A stretch of 11,239 nt of DNA from Dysgonamonadaceae bacterium (GCA_031276105.1 JAISNS010000329.1:1-11239); one strand, 5' to 3'; counted from the first letter of the stretch, positions 1 to 7,595 are shown. Translations and numbers: made by a program. Notes: generated from the sequence alone by a model not told the origin.

Positions 1-1416
1 GATTTAACTGTAAAAGAAAACTTTACCGGCGCAATGGTTTACCACACCGGCGAGCACAATATTGCTGCCGGTATCTATGTTTGGAACGGAACGAACTGGG
101 CGCCGGTCGAAGAAAACTGTACACCGTTGACTCCGGCTCATTTGTTGCTGACAGGGCCTCCGTTTGCCAAGCAGGACGATGACCTTACTTTTTCGGTTTC
201 GACCAACACGAGCGCCATTTGTTCCGGCGACGAAACGTACAAGTGGTACACGAGTGGCCTCAATAATGACGTCTATGCGGTTGTTGCAGGAGAGACTGCT
301 TCGTCTTTCACAACTTCTTTCGGTTCTGTCGGTACTTACAAGGTAATGGTTGAGGTAACCAACCGTTATTCCGGTCTTCCTGCTACGAAAGTAAAGGCGG
401 TTGAAATAACCGCCGACGGCAGTTTTCCTGCTGCCAGACTCAACAGCAACTACGGGATTGTCGGCGAAACCTGTTTAGATGTAAAGAAAGACAAACCTGC
501 AGATCAAGACCAGAATGTTTACGATGACCGTAAAGACGGTTTTCCGGGTGGCAATTATGAAAAGACTTATAAATTTGTTCATGGCGACGCTTACTCTGAT
601 TTGAATTTGTTTTGTGACGATCCGGCAAAAATAGTAGAAGCGATAACTGTTTATCCTCCTGCGACCGCTCCGACCGGCGGACCCGCTGTTGACGGTTATT
701 ATGAAAAAGAATTTAAGATTAAATTCAAGTCGAACATAAAAGAGTTGGTTCCTCCTGACGGCGATTCTTTGACGGTTAAGCTGGTTGCGAGTTATACCGA
801 CTCAGGAAATAATCCCAAACTGGCTTACTTAGAAATCCGTGTGGAGGACGGGACTTGCGTATGTCCTGCGAAAAAAAGCGCTACGGAATGGTTGAATTTT
901 ATGTGTCATAATTTGGGCGGTTTGGATATTCTTTCTTCTTCTCAACTGGTTACTCGCGCTCATCACGGCGACTGGTATCGCTGGGGAGCAACGAATGTTT
1001 CCATGGAAAATACGCCGGCTAATGATGGTAGAAATGATGGTACTTGGGATGATTCCGATTATCAGACTGCCAACGGCGATTGGGCTAATGACGGTACACC
1101 TCCCTGTCCTGCCGGCTGGCGATTGCCGAGGCTGGACGAGTGGAATGATCTTATGAATTCTGAAGGCAGAACGTTTTTCTCGCCGGGCGGTGTATTTGCC
1201 AGCTTCACACGAATAGGCGCTTCCCTTTATTTCCCTGCCGCCGGTTGGCGGTACTACGACACTGGTGCGTTGGACAGCCGTGGCGGTATCGGCTACTATT
1301 GGGGTAGTACTACTTCTTTTCCTACCAACGGTTATAATATACTGCTCGGCTCTCAAGCTTATAAAATAACTTCTTACACTCGGCAGTTGGGGCTATCGGT
1401 GCGTTGCGTGCAGTAG
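1..1416 (+). CDS. FISUMP-domain surface protein, 5' end outside window
   Basis: The frame is open from the first base, so this is the C-terminal part of a longer, probably secreted protein. An ATG at 34 is internal: the residues before it run smoothly into GIYVWNGTNW, a segment typical of these surface proteins. Numbering from that ATG, residues about 45-125 look like an Ig/PKD-type beta domain (KWYTSG, GTYKVMVEV), and about 130-275 are unassigned beta-rich sequence. Residues about 285-460 form the FISUMP domain (family known as Fib_succ_major), with WLNFMCHNLGG, the YRWG segment, CPAGWRLPRLDEW, GYYWGSTT and the end LSVRCVQ. The function is unknown; the family is extracellular or surface-exposed and has a C-type-lectin-like appearance. 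The last ~56 codons (1246-1413) resemble a DGR variable region. A hairpin terminator follows. The family call is secure; the role is inferred. Confidence 0.85.
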   Translation, partial: DLTVKENFTGAMVYHTGEHNIAAGIYVWNGTNWAPVEENCTPLTPAHLLLTGPPFAKQDDDLTFSVSTNTSAICSGDETYKWYTSGLNNDVYAVVAGETASSFTTSFGSVGTYKVMVEVTNRYSGLPATKVKAVEITADGSFPAARLNSNYGIVGETCLDVKKDKPADQDQNVYDDRKDGFPGGNYEKTYKFVHGDAYSDLNLFCDDPAKIVEAITVYPPATAPTGGPAVDGYYEKEFKIKFKSNIKELVPPDGDSLTVKLVASYTDSGNNPKLAYLEIRVEDGTCVCPAKKSATEWLNFMCHNLGGLDILSSSQLVTRAHHGDWYRWGATNVSMENTPANDGRNDGTWDDSDYQTANGDWANDGTPPCPAGWRLPRLDEWNDLMNSEGRTFFSPGGVFASFTRIGASLYFPAAGWRYYDTGALDSRGGIGYYWGSTTSFPTNGYNILLGSQAYKITSYTRQLGLSVRCVQ

Positions 1417-1451
1417 AGTAAAACTAAAAGATAAAAACTAAAAGAAGCGCG

Positions 1452-1498
1452 AAGCGGCTGCCTCGGAAGGAATTTTGAGGCAGTCGCTTTCCTTTATT
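1452..1498 (+). terminator. Hairpin terminator after first FISUMP gene
   Basis: AAGCGGCTGCCTC (1452-1464) pairs with GAGGCAGTCGCTT (1477-1489) over 13 bp with one G-U pair and a 12-nt loop. The T-rich stretch TTTCCTTTATT follows. The stem core (GCGGCTGCCTC) recurs after the second FISUMP gene at 11000-11033. It may also act as a recombination hairpin behind a variable region; that is inference. Confidence 0.75.
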
Positions 1499-1543
1499 CT
1501 TTACATCGAACTCAGCTTATAAATACCTAAAAGCTACCCGGTC

Positions 1544-1576
1544 TTTACGCTATAATCAAAAAAATGATTACTTTTG
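1544..1576 (+). promoter_or_regulatory. Bacteroidetes-type promoter for the Rpn-like gene
   Basis: TACTTTTG (1569-1576) fits the Bacteroidetes -7 consensus TAnnTTTG. TTTA at 1544-1547, 21 nt upstream, is a 3-of-4 match to the -33 TTTG. Transcription would start near 1583. The leader is AT-rich (ATTAATTAATTAAT just after 1584), as expected for translation starts that lack a Shine-Dalgarno site. Confidence 0.45.
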
Positions 1577-1612
1577 TATCATACATTAATTAATTAATAA
1601 AAGTGGACAATT

Positions 1613-2533
1613 ATGGCACGCTACCTTGATCCCAAAAACGATTTGCCTTTCAAGCGGATATTCGGTGAACATCCCGATTTGCTGAAGAGTTTTCTCAATG
1701 CGCTGATGCCGCTGGAAGAAAATCAACAGATTGAAAGTCTGGAATATCTCCCGACGGAGCAAGTTCCGGAAAATCCCGCAAAGAAAAACTCCATCGTTGA
1801 CGTCCGGTGCAAAGACAATTTCGGACGTCACTTTATTGTGGAGATGCAAATGCTATGGAACAATTCCTTTTCCAAACGGATGGTGTTTAATGCTTCGAAA
1901 GCATACGTGCGGCAGTTGGATAAAAACGAACATTACTACCTGTTGCAGCCGGTGTACGGTCTGGCCATTCTCAACGACACTTTTGATGCAAGGACGCCGG
2001 AATTTTATCACCATTACCGTATCGTGAACTACCGGAATACGGAGGAGGTAATCGAAGGATTGGAATTTGTATTGGTAGAATTACCCAAGTTCAGGCCGGA
2101 CAAATGGGCAGACCGCCGGATGGCTGTCTTGTGGCTTCGCTTTCTGAAGGAAGTGGAAGAGCGGCGAAATGATGTATCCGAAGATTTGAAGGCCAATGCC
2201 GATATTAGCAGAGCGCTGGAGATGTGCGAAGTAGGCGCTTTTACGGAAGCAGAGTTGGCTGCCTACGACAAATACTGGGACATCATACGCACTGAAAACG
2301 CTCTTCTCGCCGAAAGCAAAGCAGCGGTTATAGCAGAAGGCAAAGCAGGGGGTAAAGCAGAAGCCGAATCAAAATGCCGGGCAGAAGGCCGGGCAGAAGG
2401 CGAAGCAAAAAGCTTAATTACCGTTGTCCGTAACTGTAAGAGCAAAGGCTTACCTTTAGAACAAATACGGGCGATTACCTGCCTCAGTGAGGAAAAAATC
2501 ATGGAAATCCTTCATTCAAACGGTGAAGGATAA
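1613..2533 (+). CDS. Rpn family recombination-promoting nuclease / PDDEXK transposase-like protein
   Basis: A 306-aa protein of the Rpn/PDDEXK_2 family, whose members are DNA endonucleases linked to RecA-independent recombination and often annotated as putative transposases. The N-terminus MARYLDPKNDLPFKRIFGE is typical of the family. The nuclease core is visible as D63 (SIVDVRC) followed by E77 and Q79 (IVEMQM), the D...ExQ arrangement. Residues about 83-180 complete the conserved domain (SKRMVFNASKAYVRQL, GLAILN). Residues 241-264 are Ala/Gly/Glu-rich and encoded by 12-bp tandem units, and a C-terminal helical segment (LPLEQIRAITCLSEEKI) follows. It is a single gene with its own promoter, lying between the FISUMP terminator and kdsA. 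No inverted repeats of an IS were seen around it. It appears intact; activity is inferred from the motif only. Confidence 0.88.
   Translation: MARYLDPKNDLPFKRIFGEHPDLLKSFLNALMPLEENQQIESLEYLPTEQVPENPAKKNSIVDVRCKDNFGRHFIVEMQMLWNNSFSKRMVFNASKAYVRQLDKNEHYYLLQPVYGLAILNDTFDARTPEFYHHYRIVNYRNTEEVIEGLEFVLVELPKFRPDKWADRRMAVLWLRFLKEVEERRNDVSEDLKANADISRALEMCEVGAFTEAELAAYDKYWDIIRTENALLAESKAAVIAEGKAGGKAEAESKCRAEGRAEGEAKSLITVVRNCKSKGLPLEQIRAITCLSEEKIMEILHSNGEG
2333..2404 (+). repeat. 12-bp tandem repeat inside the Rpn-like gene
   Basis: Six degenerate 12-bp units starting at 2333, 2345, 2357, 2369, 2381 and 2393. The best units read GCAGAAGGCAAA, GCAGAAGGCCGG and GCAGAAGGCGAA, and each encodes a four-residue A-E-G-K/R/E-type motif. 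Unit length is a multiple of three, so gain or loss of units changes protein length without breaking the frame. Confidence 0.8.
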
Positions 2534-2564
2534 ATCGGACGTTGCCGATTGCACGCATATACGC

Positions 2565-2595
2565 TTGGAAATCGAAAACTTTTCACGTACATTTG
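2565..2595 (+). promoter_or_regulatory. Promoter of kdsA
   Basis: TACATTTG (2588-2595) matches TAnnTTTG exactly, with TTG (2565-2567) 20 nt upstream as the -33 element. The predicted start of transcription near 2602 lies downstream of an in-frame ATG at 2542. This rules out 2542 as the kdsA start and supports 2626. Confidence 0.6.
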
Positions 2596-2625
2596 TGCGC
2601 AAATATCAATATAAATTTATTAAAA

Positions 2626-3426
2626 ATGTTGACTGTTGATGCTTTAACAAAAAAAGGGACTTTTTTCTTATTAGCCGGTCCCTGCGCAATCGAAAATGAA
2701 ACAATGGCTTTGCAAATAGCCGAAAAGATAGCGTTAATCACAGAAAAGTCAGGGATCCCCTATGTGTTCAAAGGTTCCTATAAAAAGGCGAACCGTTCCA
2801 GGGTTGATTCTTTTACCGGAATCGGGGATGAAAAAGCTTTGAAAATTCTCCGAAAAGTAAATGAAACTTTGGGAATACCTACCGTTACGGATATTCATGA
2901 AACGCACGATGCCGCACTTGCAGCCGAATATGTGGATATATTGCAGATTCCGGCGTTTCTTAGCCGGCAAACCGATTTATTGGTCGCTGCCGCTCGAACA
3001 GGAAAGATTGTCAATGTGAAAAAAGGGCAATTTCTTTCGCCTGCGGCAATGCAATTTGTTGCGCAAAAGATTGTAGATAGTGGAAATAATCAAGTATTGC
3101 TGACCGAACGGGGAACTACTTTCGGATATACCGATTTAGTGGTTGATTACAGGGGAATTCCCCAAATGCAACGTTTCGGCTTTCCGGTAGTAATGGATGT
3201 TACACATTCCTTGCAACAACCCAACCAAACAACCGGCGTTACCGGCGGTTTACCCGGTTTGATAGAAACAATCGCTAAAGCGGCGATTGCCGTTGGCGTG
3301 GACGGCCTGTTTATCGAAACCCATCCGGAACCTTCCAAAGCTTTGTCGGATGGGGCTAACATGTTGCCGTTGCATTTATTAGAACCTTTATTGGAAAAGT
3401 TGCTGAGAATCAAAAGAGCATTGTAA
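2626..3426 (+). CDS. kdsA: 3-deoxy-8-phosphooctulonate synthase (Kdo-8-phosphate synthase), metal-dependent type
   Basis: A cytoplasmic enzyme that condenses phosphoenolpyruvate with arabinose 5-phosphate to give Kdo-8-phosphate, the first committed step of Kdo synthesis for the LPS inner core. The 266-aa product has the family's usual length. Visible motifs are LLAGPCAIE (15-23), FKGSYKKANRS (48-58), LQIPAFLSRQTDLL (106-119), VNVKKGQFLSP (129-139), LLTERGTTFGY (158-168) and ETHPEPSKALSDG (231-243). C20, H194, E231 and D242 have exactly the spacing of the metal ligands of the Aquifex aeolicus enzyme (Cys11, His185, Glu222, Asp233), so this is the metal-dependent class rather than the E. coli metal-free class. 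The start at 2626 is chosen over 2542 because the promoter lies between them and homology begins at MLTVDAL. It is convergent with dnaA. Confidence 0.95.
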   Translation: MLTVDALTKKGTFFLLAGPCAIENETMALQIAEKIALITEKSGIPYVFKGSYKKANRSRVDSFTGIGDEKALKILRKVNETLGIPTVTDIHETHDAALAAEYVDILQIPAFLSRQTDLLVAAARTGKIVNVKKGQFLSPAAMQFVAQKIVDSGNNQVLLTERGTTFGYTDLVVDYRGIPQMQRFGFPVVMDVTHSLQQPNQTTGVTGGLPGLIETIAKAAIAVGVDGLFIETHPEPSKALSDGANMLPLHLLEPLLEKLLRIKRAL

Positions 3427-3453
3427 CATTTGATTCAACGCGAGAACAAAAGA

Positions 3454-4857
3454 CTATTCTTTTAATGTATCTTCGATTTTTTCCAGTGTGGAGCGAAATT
3501 TTTTATCTACTTGCCGGAGATTTTTAACATTTCTTTCGGAATGAATGACGGTGGCGTGATCGCGTTTACCAACTACACACCCAATGTGCGCATACGAATA
3601 GTTGGTGTATTTTTTTAATAAATACATAATAATTTGGCGAGCCTGAACGATTTCCCTTTTGCGCGACTTGGAGTGAATATCTTTCAGTTCGATATTGAAA
3701 TAACCACTCACCACGTCTTCTATTTTTTCCATGGTAATGACGCTTTTCTCCGTATCAATCGCCTTACTAACCACTCTTTTTGCTAATTCCAGATCTACGT
3801 CTTTATTGAAAACCAGAGAATAAGCGATTAACGATGTAATGATTCCTTCCAAATCTCTGACGTGATCGGTAACATTGCCGGCAATGTAATCCACAATTTC
3901 GTTCGAAATAGTCAACCCGTCTTGCTTGATTTTATGATTCAGAATTTTTTTTCTTAATTCGATATCCGGCTTATGAAGTTCGGCTGTCATTCCCCGTTTG
4001 AAACGGGTGAGCAGGCGGTCTTCCATATTTTGTAGTTCTGTGGGCGATTTATCTGCCGTCAGGACGATTTGTTTTCCCAATAAAAGAAGATGGCTTAAGA
4101 TATGAAAAAAAGCATTTAATGTCGCTGTTTTTCCGGCCATATCTTGTATATCGTCGATGATAAGGACGTCTATTTCCTGATAAAAAGTGATGAAATCATT
4201 GGAAATATTTTTTCTGGAAGCATCCGTAAATTGCACTTGGAATAAATGAGATGAAATATAGATAACTTTCTTTTGGGGAAAATTTTCTACAATTTTATTT
4301 CCGATAGCGTGGCACAAATGCGTTTTTCCAACTCCCGAACGGCCATATATGAATAGCGGATTGAAATTTTTACTCGGATTTTGAGCAACCGTTTCTCCGA
4401 TTGTTCGGGGCAATTTATTGCTTTGACCTTCAAAGTAATTGTTGAAAGTCATCCGGTTATTTAAATTGGAAACCCAATCATGGATTGATTTTTTGATTGT
4501 ATTGTCCGGCGCCTTGTTCAAAGAAGATGCTTGGGGATAATCGTTGCGAATATGATCGCTTATCAGGTTTATCTGTCCGTCTTCTTTGCTGTTATTATCA
4601 ATAATTGCACGATAATTCAGAATAACCGGTTTGCCGATTATTCGCGATAAAGTTGCATGGATCAAATCGGCATATTTTTCGTCCAAATATTCGTAAAAAA
4701 ATTGGCTGGGTACTTGAATCGTAAAATTTTCTTCATCGTATTTAAGTGGTTTTATCGGACTAAACCATGTGTTGTAAACACTTTCATTGTTGATATTATC
4801 TTTGATAATAATCAAACATTGATTCCAAATCTCCAGATGCATTTCTTTTTTGTTCAT
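3454..4857 (-). CDS. dnaA: Chromosomal replication initiator protein DnaA
   Basis: The initiator ATPase that binds DnaA boxes, melts the origin and loads the helicase. At 467 residues it has the standard length. Domain I (about 1-85) begins with EIWNQCLIII and contains YNTWFSPIKPL. Domain II (about 86-130) is a poorly conserved linker. Domain III is AAA+, with Walker A GRSGVGKTH (172-180), Walker B VLIIDDIQ (231-238), the arginine finger R285 in RLLTRFKRG and sensor II R334 in VRDLEG. Domain IV binds DNA through GKRDHATVIHS (430-440). Its stop lies 27 nt from the kdsA stop on the opposite strand; no strong terminator separates them, only a weak AT hairpin at 3448-3463. The upstream 378-bp spacer is very AT-rich, but I found no good cluster of DnaA boxes there. 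Confidence 0.97.
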   Translation of the reverse strand: MNKKEMHLEIWNQCLIIIKDNINNESVYNTWFSPIKPLKYDEENFTIQVPSQFFYEYLDEKYADLIHATLSRIIGKPVILNYRAIIDNNSKEDGQINLISDHIRNDYPQASSLNKAPDNTIKKSIHDWVSNLNNRMTFNNYFEGQSNKLPRTIGETVAQNPSKNFNPLFIYGRSGVGKTHLCHAIGNKIVENFPQKKVIYISSHLFQVQFTDASRKNISNDFITFYQEIDVLIIDDIQDMAGKTATLNAFFHILSHLLLLGKQIVLTADKSPTELQNMEDRLLTRFKRGMTAELHKPDIELRKKILNHKIKQDGLTISNEIVDYIAGNVTDHVRDLEGIITSLIAYSLVFNKDVDLELAKRVVSKAIDTEKSVITMEKIEDVVSGYFNIELKDIHSKSRKREIVQARQIIMYLLKKYTNYSYAHIGCVVGKRDHATVIHSERNVKNLRQVDKKFRSTLEKIEDTLKE

Positions 4858-5235
4858 TTATGTTGTTCTTAAAAAATATTAAAATAAATATGTGTTCCTG
4901 ATTAAGTTACAATCCTGTTTCCGGATAAATAATTAATGGGAAGTATGTCTATTCCGAATGCAAAATTTGGAAAAAAAATTAGAAAAAAAAAACGGTAAAA
5001 TTCTTGTTTTTCTAATTATTTTATTAACATCTGTTTTTCAAATACTTATAAATATTTTCCTTTATATATTTGTATATTTGTGATTTATAGTTATTTACCG
5101 GTTATTTTCAAATTTATTTTTTTTGTTAGAAATAAATTTTTCTTCTTTGATTAGCTGTTTTTCATAAGCACTTATGGCTATTTCGTAATTTTTTTCATTC
5201 GGGTTTATTATTTAGATAGAATTTAAATAATCCTT
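4858..5235. other. AT-rich intergenic spacer, no gene
   Basis: There is no convincing reading frame. The stretch from about 4975 to 5220 is strongly AT-rich with A and T runs. It holds two overlapping perfect -7-like motifs on the plus strand (TATATTTG at 5065-5072 and 5073-5080) that lack good -33 partners and point away from any plus-strand gene. A minus-strand TAAATTTG (5116-5109) could serve dnaA, but it would leave a leader of about 250 nt and has no clear -33. A small palindrome CATAAG-CA-CTTATG lies at 5163-5176. The dnaA promoter is presumably here. Confidence 0.5.
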
Positions 5236-6123
5236 TTAGAAAAGAGAAAAACGCACATAATTTTTCGGACGTTCTTTAATGTCTTTTAACAAATCGGCGG
5301 CATTCTTGGCCGTAGCGTCTAAATGGTCGTACAAAGAACGATCGTTCAATAAAAGACCCAAACTGTTGTTTTTGTTATTCAATTGCAGCGACATCCGGTC
5401 GATATTTTCGATTGCCTGTTCCACCTTGATCAGCGTAGCATTCAGGTCTAATTTCTTCAAATCGGAACTGACTTCGACAAAATTGGAAGATACTTCTTTT
5501 AAGTTGCCTGTAATAATCGGAATGTCTTTCGACAGCAAACTGTTTAATTGCATGGACGACTTTTGAAGATTGGCCGTAGTAGCTTCGATATGGTCGAAAG
5601 AACGGCTTAGCGCCGGATGATTGACCACCGTTTGCAGGCCGGCCAATATAGAATCGAGGCGGGGCAAGATGGTTTCAATCTGCGGAAGCAGTTGCGTGGA
5701 AACTTTATCCATTAAGCCGGCTTTCGCAGTTCCTTCTATGGTATCTCCTATTTGGTAGCAGGCGTCGACATATTTGTTCAATATCAAATCGAGGTAAGCG
5801 CCGGAAGTTAATCCCGATTTTAACTCGAAATAGCTGCCCACAGGTACTTTCATTTTTTCATCCAGGCTGATTAAGACAAGGATAGGGGAAGAGGAATTGT
5901 CGAATCCAAACTCAATTTTGTTGACGATTCCCACTTTAAAACCATCTACATAGACCGGACTCGAAGTTTGTAATTCGGATACATTAGGCATCAAAACATA
6001 ATAATGATTGGCCGGCTTGAATAAATTAATCCCTTTCAGGTAGTTGATTCCGAAATACAATATAAATAGACTGATTAAAGTTACTAATCCAACAATTGCT
6101 TCTTTAGAAAATATTTTTTTCAT
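5236..6123 (-). CDS. MCE / MlaD family lipid-transport protein
   Basis: A 295-aa inner-membrane-anchored periplasmic protein. An N-terminal membrane segment lies at about residues 9-28 (AIVGLVTLISLFILYFGINYL). The MCE domain (about 38-118) follows, with VYVDGFKVGIVNKIEF and LKSGLTSGAYLDLIL. A long helical region of about 135-265 is rich in polar heptads (repeated LKEVSS, LDSILAGL). It ends with ERPKNYVRFSLF, a tail typical of the Bacteroidetes members. MCE proteins form hexameric rings or tubes that carry phospholipids between membranes with an ABC transporter (MlaEF type). No MlaE or MlaF gene is present here. The start lies 10 nt after the amidase stop, so the two are very likely co-transcribed. 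The family is clear; substrate and partners are inferred. Confidence 0.9.
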   Translation of the reverse strand: MKKIFSKEAIVGLVTLISLFILYFGINYLKGINLFKPANHYYVLMPNVSELQTSSPVYVDGFKVGIVNKIEFGFDNSSSPILVLISLDEKMKVPVGSYFELKSGLTSGAYLDLILNKYVDACYQIGDTIEGTAKAGLMDKVSTQLLPQIETILPRLDSILAGLQTVVNHPALSRSFDHIEATTANLQKSSMQLNSLLSKDIPIITGNLKEVSSNFVEVSSDLKKLDLNATLIKVEQAIENIDRMSLQLNNKNNSLGLLLNDRSLYDHLDATAKNAADLLKDIKERPKNYVRFSLF

Positions 6124-6133
6124 TTGATTTTTG

Positions 6134-7231
6134 TCATTTTACAGGTTGTTTTACTCCATTTTCAAATTTGATGATAAAAGCATCTTGGAAATCTTTTAAT
6201 AGCGATTTTCTAATGCGGGTAATTTCATTCCAATCGGACGATTCCCCATAAGTATATTTGTATAAATTGTTTTCGATATAAAAATCGGCTTTATAGCCTT
6301 TGAGTTGACGGGAATTTTTCGACAGTTTTTTATTTGTCGCCAAAATTTGCACTTTATAGACAATTCCTTCACCGGTTTTCGGAGGATTATTATTTTCTTT
6401 TTCTTTAGCGTCTTTTTCCTTTATTGCGTTGGGCGTTGTATTCCGGTTTTTTTTTGCGTCCCATTCTTTTTTGTATTCGCCGAAAGCGTTTGCAATAGCT
6501 TTGGCCATCTTTTCCTGACCGGTTTTGCTCGCTAAAAATTTTTCACTGTCGCTATTGGAAATATAATCCAATTCGACTAAGATGGCCGGCATACCGGCGC
6601 CGACCAATACCCAAAACCCGGCCTGTTTCACTCCATTATTTTTTCGTTTAGCCGTTTGTACCAATTCTTTTTGAACCATTGTCGCAAAATGGAGGCTTTG
6701 CTGCATGTATTTTTCTTGCATTAATTCGTAGATAATACGAAATTCCGGCAATTCAGGGTCATATCCCCGGTATTTTTCGTGGTAATCGTCTTCCAGTAAA
6801 ATAACGCTGTTTTCCCGTTGGGCGACAGCCAGATTTTCTTTGCTCCTGTGCAAACCTAAGATATATACTTCCGCCCCCGAAAACGAACGATTGCCGGAAG
6901 CATTGGAATGAATGGAAATAAACAAGTTTGCATTAGCTTTATTGGCAATATCGGTACGTGCTTTCAGTTCGATTTTAGTATCTTTATTGCGTGTATGAAC
7001 GATTTTCACATCCGGGTGTTTTTTCGAAATATAACTGCTGACAAGCTTTGAAACAGCAAAATTAATATCCTTTTCTTTCGATTTTTTTCCCAAAGCGCCG
7101 GGGTCTTTTCCTCCGTGACCTGCATCAATAACAAGAACAAAACTCGGAACGGAATTATCCGCAAAAGCAGGTAATACAAGCGGGAGAAGTGACAAAAGGA
7201 GTAATATAAATATGTTTCGTTTTTTATTCAA
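6134..7231 (-). CDS. N-acetylmuramoyl-L-alanine amidase (Amidase_3) with SPOR-like C-terminus
   Basis: A periplasmic zinc amidase that cuts the bond between N-acetylmuramic acid and L-alanine in peptidoglycan, normally during cell separation and wall turnover. At 365 aa it carries a signal peptide at about 1-24 (hydrophobic core ILLLLSLLPLVLP, cleavage near AFA). The catalytic domain spans about 30-255, with zinc ligands H39 (DAGHGG), E53 (SKEKD) and H108 (SIHSN) and the catalytic glutamate E220 (VELDYISN). An acidic insert around 148-180 is common in Bacteroidetes homologues. A Lys/Asn-rich linker at about 256-287 leads to a SPOR-like domain at about 288-357 (VYKVQILAT, DAFIIKFENG), which would bind denuded glycan strands. 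It forms an operon with the MCE gene. Confidence 0.93.
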   Translation of the reverse strand: MNKKRNIFILLLLSLLPLVLPAFADNSVPSFVLVIDAGHGGKDPGALGKKSKEKDINFAVSKLVSSYISKKHPDVKIVHTRNKDTKIELKARTDIANKANANLFISIHSNASGNRSFSGAEVYILGLHRSKENLAVAQRENSVILLEDDYHEKYRGYDPELPEFRIIYELMQEKYMQQSLHFATMVQKELVQTAKRKNNGVKQAGFWVLVGAGMPAILVELDYISNSDSEKFLASKTGQEKMAKAIANAFGEYKKEWDAKKNRNTTPNAIKEKDAKEKENNNPPKTGEGIVYKVQILATNKKLSKNSRQLKGYKADFYIENNLYKYTYGESSDWNEITRIRKSLLKDFQDAFIIKFENGVKQPVK

Positions 7232-7255
7232 TCAGGTATTTTTTTATTGTGGGAG

Positions 7256-7263
7256 CAAATTTA
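7256..7263 (-). promoter_or_regulatory. Likely -7 element of the amidase-MCE operon
   Basis: On the minus strand TAAATTTG fits TAnnTTTG and ends 25 nt before the amidase ATG. This places a transcription start about 18 nt upstream of the gene. No clear -33 TTTG is present at 19-21 nt, so the call rests on the -7 motif and its position. Confidence 0.4.
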
Positions 7264-7382
7264 CATGATTATTTTGAATATTTGTTCATCATTGGGTTAA
7301 TTTATGCAATATTGGTGAAAAGTAAGGCGTAAAAAGTTATGAATTATGAGTGGCGCGAAGCGATATACCGGTGGAAGTTTAC

Positions 7383-7595
7383 CTATTCTTCCGGTTTCAG
7401 GCAATATTTCTTGAGCGGCTGATCGACTACGCTTTTACTTATCAGAAAAAAGTGATATTTTTTATCTAAGGCGGCTTGATTGTTTTCTATCACCCATTTT
7501 TTAAAAGTGAAAAGCAAAGAATTTCGTGCGGGAACAGACGTATCTTCCTCTTTTTTATTACTTGAATTTTTTTTTGAAAAAGAAAGCAAATACAT
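7383..7595 (-). CDS. Hypothetical 70-aa protein
   Basis: A small basic ORF starting at an ATG directly preceded by an in-frame TAG two codons upstream, so it cannot extend further. The product has no membrane segment or signal peptide. Its N-terminal third is Ser/Lys/Glu-rich (FSKKNSSNKKEED) and the rest contains FTFKKWVIENNQAALDKKY. I do not recognise it. A minus-strand TAAATTTG (7648-7641) lies 45 nt upstream of the start and could be a promoter. It sits upstream of the amidase on the same strand but 151 nt away. It may be a real small gene, a gene remnant or chance. Confidence 0.3.
   Translation of the reverse strand: MYLLSFSKKNSSNKKEEDTSVPARNSLLFTFKKWVIENNQAALDKKYHFFLISKSVVDQPLKKYCLKPEE

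Noticed and set aside
34..36. ATG at 34 as the start of the first FISUMP gene
   Set aside because: The frame is open to the window edge and the preceding residues continue the same domain; there is no signal peptide after the ATG.
829..1356. 175-aa ORF on the minus strand opposite the FISUMP domain
   Set aside because: It is a mirror of the FISUMP coding frame with an arginine/serine-rich composition and no domain; it is a shadow.
1613..2533. Insertion sequence around the Rpn-like gene
   Set aside because: No terminal inverted repeats or target duplications were found; the family is called transposase-like but is usually a stand-alone gene.
2542..2625. Upstream ATG at 2542 as the kdsA start
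   Set aside because: The extra 28 residues are not part of the family, and the promoter lies inside this stretch.
3448..3463. Terminator between the convergent kdsA and dnaA genes
   Set aside because: AAAAGA-CTAT-TCTTTT is only a 6-bp AT-rich stem and overlaps the dnaA stop codon; it is too weak to call.
5065..5080. Two tandem TATATTTG -7 motifs on the plus strand
   Set aside because: There is no -33 TTTG at the right distance and no plus-strand gene downstream; chance matches are likely in such AT-rich DNA.
4858..5235. Replication origin next to dnaA
   Set aside because: The spacer is AT-rich, but I found no good match to TTATCCACA or its reverse complement, only weak near-matches such as TTATTAACA. 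In Bacteroidetes dnaA is not a reliable marker of the origin.
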